IMG/VR virus record: IMGVR_UViG_3300024265_000139
Coordinates: 1-36,721 of that record
Direction: 5' to 3' (one strand)
Length of the DNA stretch: 36,721 bases
Source: a virus
Positions 30,876-36,721 of this stretch are shown in pieces. Both the position numbers and the translations under genes were made by a program. Numbering within the stretch: the stretch's first letter is position 1; each line of letters starts with the position of its first letter. The notes beneath the pieces were generated by a model, which saw nothing but the letters and a program-made list of their open reading frames with translations, was not told where the DNA came from and searched no databases.

Positions 30876-31904
30876 ATGTCACAAACAATAAGAGAGTTAG
30901 CATCTGTACCTTCAGTTGTACCTCAACATCTGTTTGTAGTTAGTAGTGAAAACACTGCTTTCGCATTCAAAACTAATATAAACAGTATTAAAGATTACAT
31001 CTTGACCAGTGGTGGCACTATAGCAGTGTTCTCGGAACTTAACACTCCCGCGATTAGGACTTCAAATTCTACTTTGCCAGTTTATGTAAATGCAAGCGTT
31101 ATTTCACTACATTTTATTGGTGGGGGTCTTTCTATTGATAGATTTCAAGGTAGAACAACAGACTCTACATCAATAGATCTTGGAAGCACAATAGATTTTA
31201 GCATATCGGATACACTTGTTGCCCGTATTGATAGCGGTAGTTTTTTATGTGATACGATTAGTGGGTACACATCATCATCGTCGTACATAGAACTGGGAAC
31301 TGATATTGTTTTTAATGTAGGTGGGGTTCCTGTTTTTTCGGTTACTTCTTCTGGTATTAAGGCTGACGTAATTGAAGGCACAACAGTCGATACAAATAAA
31401 ATTGATTTCAACGGGACAGACTCTAATCTTGAAATTATTTGCAACAACCTTGTGAGTATATATTGTAAGCCAACTGGAGAGGTTTTTTTCCCTTTGAGGC
31501 TTGTTGTTAGGGCACATACTAGTACAAATATCGGTTACATTGACACTTGGCAGCCACTACTTTTTGATACAGAAGATCTAGATACCCAAAACATATACAA
31601 TCCTGCAACTAGCGAGTTTACAATGCCACGTGCAGGAATGAACGTTTTGTTTTCACTACAGGTCAACTTTCTTGGACAGTCATTTACATCAGCCGATTAT
31701 GTAAGGATTAGCTATAGAGAGACCACAGGGATATATGGCCCAGCCAGGACTCAGATGTATATGCAAACAGCTACATACAGTCCAACTTTTCAGTTTACTG
31801 GAGTATTTGTATCTACACTTACTCCGGATATGTATTTCCAAATATTGGCAACAGTAAATTTTACCCTTATGTCTTCTTACATGACAATGAGTATTCTACC
31901 GTAA
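30876..31904 (+). CDS. tail fibre with C-terminal C1q-like domain (second paralog)
   Basis: The 342-residue product is paralogous to the preceding gene: TIRELASVPSVVPQHLFVVS, AFAFKTNINSIKDYIL, and a C-terminal domain starting YNPATSEFTMPRAGMNVLF. Middle regions differ considerably. Tandem fibre copies with a common base and variable tips suggest alternative receptor specificities. The order attachment domain, shaft, C1q-like head is inferred from the pattern. Confidence 0.75.
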   Translation: MSQTIRELASVPSVVPQHLFVVSSENTAFAFKTNINSIKDYILTSGGTIAVFSELNTPAIRTSNSTLPVYVNASVISLHFIGGGLSIDRFQGRTTDSTSIDLGSTIDFSISDTLVARIDSGSFLCDTISGYTSSSSYIELGTDIVFNVGGVPVFSVTSSGIKADVIEGTTVDTNKIDFNGTDSNLEIICNNLVSIYCKPTGEVFFPLRLVVRAHTSTNIGYIDTWQPLLFDTEDLDTQNIYNPATSEFTMPRAGMNVLFSLQVNFLGQSFTSADYVRISYRETTGIYGPARTQMYMQTATYSPTFQFTGVFVSTLTPDMYFQILATVNFTLMSSYMTMSILP

Positions 31905-31926
31905 CAATAACCAATAGGTAAAACAA

Positions 31927-32343
31927 ATGAGTTTTTGTAAAGTTAGCGTTTCTACAGATAAGTCAATACAAATTGATTCAGAGACTAAAATAGCTTTTGA
32001 TAATAAAATAAGCGATCCATTTTCTGAATTTGATACCATCACTAATAAATTTACTACAGTAACAGCAGGAGATTATTTAATTGTTTGTAGTGTTAATTGG
32101 CTTGTAGAATCAGGAAAGTATTGGAGTGAGAATCAATATGATAAAGTTATAATAAATCTTAATGGTAATGCTCTTGCTTTCGCATTAACTTGGCATACAA
32201 CAATGTTTTCAGCTACCACCACACAAGTAGTTACTCTTGTGAATATGTCCGTAGGTGATTATATAGAAGCATATGTTAGACACGATAATTCATTTCCGTT
32301 GTATGTTGGGACCTCAAGCTATATGTCTATTAAACAGTTGTAA
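31927..32343 (+). CDS. free C1q-like receptor-binding domain protein
   Basis: The 138-residue protein is a single C1q-like domain without shaft: DTITNKFTTVTAGDYLIVCS near residue 40, KVIINLNGNALAFAL, and VGDYIEAYVRH with a final YMSIKQL strand. These match the closing domains of the two preceding fibres. It could be a separate tip protein or a spare head for exchange. It is the last rightward gene, before the shared terminator. Confidence 0.7.
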   Translation: MSFCKVSVSTDKSIQIDSETKIAFDNKISDPFSEFDTITNKFTTVTAGDYLIVCSVNWLVESGKYWSENQYDKVIINLNGNALAFALTWHTTMFSATTTQVVTLVNMSVGDYIEAYVRHDNSFPLYVGTSSYMSIKQL

Positions 32344-32361
32344 ATTTAAACTGAAACAATC

Positions 32362-32390
32362 AAGGGGCTTATCGTTATGACAAACCCCTT
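32362..32390. terminator. bidirectional terminator between converging operons
   Basis: AAGGGG (32362-32367) pairs with CCCCTT (32385-32390) around 17 nt, with inner TT/AA pairs. A-rich and T-rich sequences flank both sides (TTTAAACTG... and ATTAAAAAG). It lies exactly between the stop of the last rightward gene and the stop of the last leftward gene. Confidence 0.7.
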
Positions 32391-32405
32391 ATTAAAAAGT
32401 TAAAT

Positions 32406-32591
32406 TTATATATCAGCCGGAACGCCAGTAGGTTGACCTTGAACAGATTGTAACATTTGCACAACAAGTTTTATTATTATCCTTGAGCCTTCTCCGTCAG
32501 TAATAAATAGAGACGCTAATATTCCTACCAGTGCTACAATTAACGCTACAAGTTTTTTGCTCCAAACAATCTTCTTCCAAACCAACTTCAT
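32406..32591 (-). CDS. small membrane protein, holin candidate
   Basis: The 61-residue product has a basic N-terminus (MKLVWKKIVWSKK), a single strong hydrophobic segment LVALIVALVGILASLF, and a C-terminal amphipathic part. Size and charge pattern fit small class III-type holins or membrane regulators. It is the last gene of the leftward operon, after the helicase loader, which is unusual for a lysis gene. A strong SD cannot be made out (GGAATTAAAATG context). No endolysin nearby, so holin is only a suggestion. Confidence 0.5.
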   Translation of the reverse strand: MKLVWKKIVWSKKLVALIVALVGILASLFITDGEGSRIIIKLVVQMLQSVQGQPTGVPADI

Positions 32592-32603
32592 TTTAATTCC
32601 TTT

Positions 32604-33347
32604 TCAATTCTTTTTGTTAGTATCTTTAAACATTATTTTCCTCACACTATCACCGTCAACCTTTAACGGTGTACATAGTTCTAGCAGTCTGTCAGTTATG
32701 GCTTGTGATAGAACATTATCTATTGTCCCCTTTGAAAATTCAAGCAGTCTTCCTTCTAGTTTTATAGGATTAAAATTACTTGTAAATGATGTGGGTAAAT
32801 TATTTTGCAATCTGTGATTTATAATTTCATAAATCTTTTCTATCGACCATTGATTAATAGTATGATTTCCTAAATCGTCTATTATTATCGGATGATACGC
32901 TAGTTTAAATTTATTAAATAAAGTTTTATCTTCAATAGCCATTTTAATCAATTCAGATGCAGTAGAGAATAATACTTGTGTTTCAAGATTCTTCATGATT
33001 CTATACGCAAGAATAATAGCTAAGTGTGTTTTGCCAGTACCTACACCTCCCCAGAGGTATGGTAACTTTTGTTTTTTAATTGATTTGAATTCTTTTATGA
33101 ATTTTAATGCTTTGTTTTGCCATGAGAAAGTATTTATTGTTTGCTTAGCACGTTCAATGCTGTAGTTCCCAATGCTAGAAATTGCTATCCTATTATTTAG
33201 CTCTTCTAGCTTTTTTGTTTTTTTTTCAAGTTTCTGTTCAATTTCAACACAACTGAAACAATACCTAGGAGTAACTAGCGCCATTAAGTATTTGTTTGTG
33301 CGAAGTTTAAAGTCGCTATTGCATTTTATGCATTTAAATGTTGTCAT
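32604..33347 (-). CDS. DnaC/IstB-like AAA+ helicase loader with N-terminal zinc ribbon
   Basis: The 247-residue protein has Cys pairs C6/C9 and C30/C33 (zinc ribbon), a coiled segment, Walker A GGVGTGKT (residues 100-107) and Walker B IIIDD (154-158), followed by a sensor region TSFTSNFNP. These are DnaC-type loader features; such proteins load the host DnaB helicase at the phage origin. No phage helicase was found, consistent with use of the host enzyme. The start overlaps the stop of the replication protein gene by 4 bp. Confidence 0.92.
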   Translation of the reverse strand: MTTFKCIKCNSDFKLRTNKYLMALVTPRYCFSCVEIEQKLEKKTKKLEELNNRIAISSIGNYSIERAKQTINTFSWQNKALKFIKEFKSIKKQKLPYLWGGVGTGKTHLAIILAYRIMKNLETQVLFSTASELIKMAIEDKTLFNKFKLAYHPIIIDDLGNHTINQWSIEKIYEIINHRLQNNLPTSFTSNFNPIKLEGRLLEFSKGTIDNVLSQAITDRLLELCTPLKVDGDSVRKIMFKDTNKKN

Positions 33348-34123
33348 AATTCATCTTCAATCATTGTTGTTATATTATCTTTTATAGTATTAGTTTCACC
33401 AATTTGATTAGACTCCCAGCCTCTAGCAGCTAGGAAGTTGCCTAACCCTTGAACAAACTTCCCTCCGTTTCGATTCCAAGATGAAGTTTTTTTTGTTTGT
33501 TCTATAAAATCAATAATTTGTATATGTTTTGTTTCCATAGCAGCTTTTATGTCTTTTGTATCTTTTAGTCCTTTTACAACTTCCGATAATATATATAATA
33601 ATTCTTGTTTTGCTCTTACTGGTTGTAAATCTGCACGGTCTTGAGGGTAATGTTCTTTTATCTCTGCCAGAAGCTTTGCTCTAGCCTTGTCGCTTATTTT
33701 TTTAGTTGGCTTAGGTTTATTTTTAATGATAGAAGGTTTGTTAACAATGTCTGCTATATCGAAATTATAAATTGGTCTTTCTTTCGCTATTGAGTAGATC
33801 TCTTTCCATAAAAAAAAATAGATATTAGGGATTCCTCTACCTGTTTTTCTTAATAAAAATCCTTTTGTTGTTAAAGATGTAGTCGCAAAATTGGCTGTTT
33901 TATGGTTTATAGATGCTTGTTTAGCTATTTCGATTGCTGTTGCACAACATAATCCTTTATCTGTAGTTAGAGCCAAGAGCGCAATTAGCGTTTTCTTTTC
34001 TGCTCTTGAAATTGTTTTATCCTGTATATTAAGCAGAACTTTTTCAAAGCTATTACCAAATATCTTTGCTGGATTGAATAATTCCCCATCTGTTATCTTA
34101 TCCATATCTGTTATCTTATCCAT
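33344..34123 (-). CDS. HTH replication initiator-like protein (lambda O / DnaD-type position)
   Basis: The 259-residue product has an N-terminal winged-HTH-like region, LLALTTDKGLCCATAIEIAK followed by ASINHKTANFATTSL and the wing KGFLLRKTGRG. It has a basic linker (KPTKKISDKARAKLL) and a C-terminal helical part with the DnaD/DnaB-like SSWNRNGGKFVQGLGNFL. It is directly before the DnaC loader, the O-P arrangement. Two candidate starts exist because of an 18-bp tandem duplication: ATG at 34123 and at 34105. The first overlaps the RecT stop, which favours coupling. Family identity is approximate. Confidence 0.7.
   Translation of the reverse strand: MDKITDMDKITDGELFNPAKIFGNSFEKVLLNIQDKTISRAEKKTLIALLALTTDKGLCCATAIEIAKQASINHKTANFATTSLTTKGFLLRKTGRGIPNIYFFLWKEIYSIAKERPIYNFDIADIVNKPSIIKNKPKPTKKISDKARAKLLAEIKEHYPQDRADLQPVRAKQELLYILSEVVKGLKDTKDIKAAMETKHIQIIDFIEQTKKTSSWNRNGGKFVQGLGNFLAARGWESNQIGETNTIKDNITTMIEDEL
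34088..34123. repeat. perfect 18-bp tandem duplication containing two start codons
   Basis: The 18 bases at 34088-34105 are repeated exactly at 34106-34123, encoding MDKITD twice. The upstream copy creates an ATG that overlaps the preceding stop (TAA at 34116-34118). It looks recent because both copies are identical. Confidence 0.85.
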
Positions 34124-35162
34124 CAGTTGTCACCGTATTTTGCTCTGATAGCCATCCATAGAAAGTTTTCCAAAATACTGAAAAATTTGCGCCAGCTCGT
34201 ACGTGGATAGTCCTTTTGTCCATTCCACCAGCTCTTTTGCAAAAATATTCAACATAATCATCATACTTATTGGCCAACGTACTAATTATCTGTTCAAAGC
34301 TTCCTCTGCCTTCTTCAAGATTTAACAGTTTAGCAATAGTTGACATAAAGTTTTCATCTGGGTACGAATCAACTAGTTTCCCTCTAATTAGACCGACAAC
34401 TCCTTTTCTTTCTACTTGTTCGTCTGTTTGAACAGCATTGCTACAAGCACATTGTCCGCCACATTCTTTCTCTTGAGTATCATCTTGTTTCTGCAAAGGC
34501 TGGCTACTTTCGTTGGGCAAACAGCTTTCAACATATCCAGATGATTCAATTTCGCTCATTATTGAGTGCTCGTCTTTTTTGTCGTAATTAACGGACTCTT
34601 CTACAGCTACCAGGCCTTTTAAGACATCTCCAAACATATCCCGTAATGCCCAAGACCTAGCTCTCATGCTCAGCATTCTTTTAGGATACTTTTTCCATAT
34701 ATCAGTTTTATTTATTAGTCCTGCCTTTTCAGCATCAGCTATACTAAATACTCTCTCCGCACCATCTGTTAGCCCATGTCTTTTTACAAAGCAATGTGCT
34801 GAATAGTTTTTGTCTGGGAATGTATTTTCAGTCCATTCTTTTATTGTTTTTAATTTTCCAGAAGCCAACACAAGGCCAACCATATAATCGCCCCAAACGG
34901 AAGCAGCTCCATTTACAAGCATAATCCCCTGTATAGCTTGCATTACAGTAAGTCCTATTTCTAGTCCTTGTTGTATGTTCACTGCTAGTTCTTCTATTGA
35001 GTATGCCGTTTTCCCTTTTGGAAGAAATTTTGGTGCAGCCTTAATGAGCTTGCTTATTTGAATAAGTTCGTCGAATGTGGTCGGGACAATACCTCTTTGT
35101 GCAGGGACAACCTCTTGAGATTTAACAGCTTGGCTACTTTTGTTATTGCCATCAACATTCAT
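34116..35162 (-). CDS. RecT-like single-strand annealing protein
   Basis: In this 348-residue protein, residues 20-185 match the RecT-type pattern in these phages: FDELIQISKLIKAAPKFLPK, the GLEIGLTVMQAIQGIMLVNG core, GDYMVGLVLASGKL, and KKYPKRMLSMRARSWALRDM. A variable, Cys- and Gln-rich linker (ECGGQCAC) and a 110-residue C-terminal domain follow. With the exonuclease of the same operon it would do recombination-dependent repair or replication. An SD (AAAGGAA) precedes the ATG. Family call moderate to good by pattern. Confidence 0.75.
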   Translation of the reverse strand: MNVDGNNKSSQAVKSQEVVPAQRGIVPTTFDELIQISKLIKAAPKFLPKGKTAYSIEELAVNIQQGLEIGLTVMQAIQGIMLVNGAASVWGDYMVGLVLASGKLKTIKEWTENTFPDKNYSAHCFVKRHGLTDGAERVFSIADAEKAGLINKTDIWKKYPKRMLSMRARSWALRDMFGDVLKGLVAVEESVNYDKKDEHSIMSEIESSGYVESCLPNESSQPLQKQDDTQEKECGGQCACSNAVQTDEQVERKGVVGLIRGKLVDSYPDENFMSTIAKLLNLEEGRGSFEQIISTLANKYDDYVEYFCKRAGGMDKRTIHVRAGANFSVFWKTFYGWLSEQNTVTTDG

Positions 35163-35180
35163 TGCGTTTCCTTTTTTGTA

Positions 35181-35222
35181 ATAGGTTGCGATAAATAAAC
35201 TATTTGGTTTACCGCAACCTAT
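35181..35222. repeat. 10-bp inverted repeat in front of the RecT-like gene
   Basis: ATAGGTTGCG (35181-35190) and CGCAACCTAT (35213-35222) are exact reverse complements, 22 bases apart, in the 67-bp gap upstream of the RecT-like ATG. No T-run follows on the minus strand. An mRNA processing or translation-control hairpin fits better than a terminator. Confidence 0.65.
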
Positions 35223-35229
35223 AGGTTAT

Positions 35230-35931
35230 TTATTTCTTTATTTGTCTTCTTCTTTGACCAGCATTAGCCATCATACCTGGTACAACGGTCCCTTTAAGTT
35301 TAGCTACTTTTTTACACACTTTGTCTTCTCTTTTTAGCGCGCATCTCAGTTTGCTTTTATACTCTGAACATGCGTTAGGGTTGTCTAGTGGGCATCCAGT
35401 GTATTCGTCTTTTTTACCTAACATAATGCTTTTTTCTCCATTTAAAATTGTTGAAATAACGTTCTCATCATCACTGTCTTCTTCTAACAAAGGCATAGCA
35501 AAAACAAGTTTATTTTTTTTAAAAACTGGAGTATTTGGAGGATTTGATATAGCTATCTCTATACCCTTTGGTAGTTGTGAATATGCTGAAAACTGTAGCG
35601 CAGTATTATCTCTAAATACACAAACTGCTTTAACTTCTCCCCAGTCATCTGATACTTCATTGAACGTAATTTGCTTTTTATTTGTAGCTGATATAACAAG
35701 GCATTTATCTATTTGTTTTAATTCTATTATCCAATCATCTCCATTAGTTTTTGCTCTTTTATAACTCTTAGCGGTTGGCTCATCGGATTGTGTTGTTATT
35801 ATTGAAACATCATTTCGTAATAGTCCTATGTAAAAGTTGTAATTTTCTGCGTCTTCTGGAGGGTTAAAAATTGCTGAATATGCAGAGCTTATTGTATAAA
35901 TACTTAATCCATGGTTTTGAAATACTTTCAT
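35230..35931 (-). CDS. unknown early protein with C-terminal Cys cluster
   Basis: The 233-residue protein begins with a beta-rich part (YNFYIGLLRNDVSIITTQSD, WIIELKQIDKCLVIS). It ends with TGCPLDNPNACSEYKSKLRC plus a nearby KVCKK, so four or five Cys residues within 35 residues could bind a metal. The last residues are very basic (GQRRRQIKK), suggesting nucleic-acid contact. An AGAGG SD lies upstream. It is between the Gp157-like and RecT-like genes, so a role in DNA metabolism is likely. No family recognised. Confidence 0.7.
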   Translation of the reverse strand: MKVFQNHGLSIYTISSAYSAIFNPPEDAENYNFYIGLLRNDVSIITTQSDEPTAKSYKRAKTNGDDWIIELKQIDKCLVISATNKKQITFNEVSDDWGEVKAVCVFRDNTALQFSAYSQLPKGIEIAISNPPNTPVFKKNKLVFAMPLLEEDSDDENVISTILNGEKSIMLGKKDEYTGCPLDNPNACSEYKSKLRCALKREDKVCKKVAKLKGTVVPGMMANAGQRRRQIKK

Positions 35932-35933
35932 CT

Positions 35934-36539
35934 TTACCTCTTTCTGTTTCTTTTAAGAGTTGCTTTAACCTTAAGCCTTTGTTTTATCTGTATTCCTTTG
36001 AAGTCGAATATTCCCATATCTAATTGTTTTCTAACCCACGGGTTTATTGCTTTTTTAAGTTCTAACTCATTGTTAATAAAGCATTCTTTAGACAGCCTAT
36101 GAGTCCCATCAAAATCCCAATCTATTTCATTTTTAGCCCCTATAGATATAGCATTATTACTGCACAGTTCAATCTTGCTAAAATCTGGCAGCTCGAATAA
36201 TTCAGATACTTCTTGCGACATGCTCTCAAGAGTAGCCTCTAAATGTTTTTTAGATTTCTTAATTTCTTCTCTAAGGTTATTAAGCTTTTCTTCTATAGCG
36301 CCTACTTTTGGTATGTCCTGCAGCTCTGCTATTTTAGCAGTATATTCTTTTTTTTCTTGTGTAGCGTAATCCAGTCTTATTTTAATGCTAGTGATTTTTT
36401 TTAGAAATTTATCTAGTTTTTCTTGTGCTCCATCATGCTCTGTAAGCATATATTTTTTTATTTCAGCTCTGTCTAGTTTTTCATCAAACCAACTTTTCCA
36501 TCCGCTGTTAGGTTTAGCTATAGCTTCCATTATGCCCAT
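35934..36539 (-). CDS. coiled-coil protein, Gp157 / nuclease-inhibitor-like
   Basis: The 201-residue product has a long coiled coil (about residues 35-115, e.g. VGAIEEKLNNLREEIKKSKK). A C-terminal part follows with KIELCSNNAISIG, ELKKAINPWVRKQLDMG and FDFKGIQIKQRLKVKATL. The order resembles the Gp157 / Gam-like host-nuclease inhibitors that sit beside phage recombinases: coiled coil, ISI strand, KKAI helix, final G-x-x-I-x6-L-x-V. It overlaps the end of the exonuclease gene by 10 bp. Resemblance is by eye. Confidence 0.6.
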   Translation of the reverse strand: MGIMEAIAKPNSGWKSWFDEKLDRAEIKKYMLTEHDGAQEKLDKFLKKITSIKIRLDYATQEKKEYTAKIAELQDIPKVGAIEEKLNNLREEIKKSKKHLEATLESMSQEVSELFELPDFSKIELCSNNAISIGAKNEIDWDFDGTHRLSKECFINNELELKKAINPWVRKQLDMGIFDFKGIQIKQRLKVKATLKRNRKR

Positions 36540-36625
36540 CCATTTGTTTTTGAAATATTAAGTAATGAAAAAAAGGTTCCTTGCAAAGCTGCTAAATACT
36601 TATTCTCAACTGAATTGAAAGCGAA
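36530..36625 (-). CDS. C-terminal 31 residues of the PD-(D/E)XK nuclease whose N-terminus is at 477..1
   Basis: These codons join directly, in frame, to the codon at bases 1-3 once the 77-bp end repeat is collapsed. The tail ends in TNGWA followed by TAA and overlaps the start of the next gene (ATG at 36537-36539) by about 10 bp, so the two are probably translated together. If the end is read linearly, the frame runs on through the repeat copy to a spurious ATG at 36718 inside the fold-back sequence; that start should be ignored. Confidence 0.85.
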   Translation of the reverse strand, partial: FAFNSVENKYLAALQGTFFSLLNISKTNGWA

Positions 36626-36702
36626 CGTATATTTTAGCCTTGAAGCTGTTCCGTTTTCCTGTATCGATAGTGTTGCTCCCCAATCTATCTTCAACCCAGA
36701 TA
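36626..36702. repeat. 77-bp direct terminal repeat of bases 1-77
   Basis: Bases 36626-36702 are identical to 1-77, and the reading frame of the nuclease gene passes through the join. This indicates a circular or circularly permuted molecule read once around, length about 36.6 kb. The repeat itself is probably just the assembly overlap. Confidence 0.9.
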
Positions 36703-36721
36703 GATTGGGGAGCAACACTAT
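36667..36721. repeat. perfect 23-bp inverted repeat at the window end (fold-back)
   Basis: Arms 36667-36689 and 36699-36721 are exact reverse complements around a 9-nt loop (TTCAACCCA). The second arm's last 19 bases are not found after the matching position at the start of the window, where the true sequence goes on TAGTCG. Snap-back copying is the simplest origin. Confidence 0.85.

Noticed and set aside
36530-36718. Complete 62-residue gene at the end of the window
   Set aside because: Its ATG and first codons come from the fold-back sequence; the frame is the end of the nuclease gene that begins at 477.

Overview
This window is an essentially complete genome of a tailed double-stranded DNA phage with a long non-contractile tail (siphovirus-type, Caudoviricetes). 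It has been opened at an arbitrary point of a circular or circularly permuted map. Bases 1-77 recur exactly at 36626-36702, and a nuclease gene interrupted at base 1 continues at 36625, so the map closes. The last 19 bases after the repeat are a fold-back copy of nearby sequence and probably not real. The DNA is AT-rich by eye. The neck and tail genes (DUF1073-type portal, Mu F-like protein, DUF2213 protein, encapsulin-like capsid protein, then tape measure, DUF2460, BR0599/DUF2163, NlpC/P60 and J-like tip) form a layout typical of phages and gene transfer agents of Proteobacteria. An AT-rich proteobacterial host is therefore likely, but the sequence does not name it.

Layout. (1) A leftward early operon starts at a good promoter (2616-2644, minus strand). 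It encodes an AlpA/excisionase-like HTH, four small paralogous beta-rich proteins, a coiled-coil protein and a PD-(D/E)XK nuclease. Across the map junction it continues with a Gp157-like coiled-coil protein, an unknown protein, a RecT-like annealing protein, an HTH replication protein, a DnaC-like helicase loader and a one-TM protein (holin candidate). It ends at a terminator (32362-32390) shared with the converging late operon. (2) The 1.29 kb between 2547 and 3835 has no convincing gene. It holds a terminator hairpin, about 22 degenerate 11-bp repeats in step with the DNA helix, nested palindromes and AT tracts; this is the best origin or control-region candidate. (3) Bases 3836-6630 form a rightward accessory block: two exported or anchored proteins, an EamA/DMT transporter, an unknown protein and a fifth member of the small paralog family. 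It is followed by SSB on the opposite strand. (4) Bases 7294-32343 are the rightward late genes for packaging, head, neck, tail and host-binding fibres, driven by a promoter overlapped by an operator-like dyad.

How the parts work together. The HTH protein and DnaC loader probably recruit the host DnaB helicase; SSB, RecT, the nuclease and RusA handle recombination and branched DNA. Packaging uses a terminase split into separate ATPase and nuclease proteins with a small gene between them. The head protease gene has two strong in-frame internal start sites that would make scaffold-only products. The tail chaperones are joined by a -1 frameshift. The fibre region contains a giant protein of about 34 degenerate 20-22-residue repeats, broken by one frame change, plus three proteins ending in C1q-like domains.

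The most unusual items are the five-member LSm-like paralog family, the 11-bp phased repeat array with adjoining palindromes, the ~21-residue repeat fibre, the split terminase, the stand-alone DnaG-type zinc finger among tail genes, and the phage-borne metabolite transporter. No integrase, endolysin, tRNA or CRISPR array was recognised.
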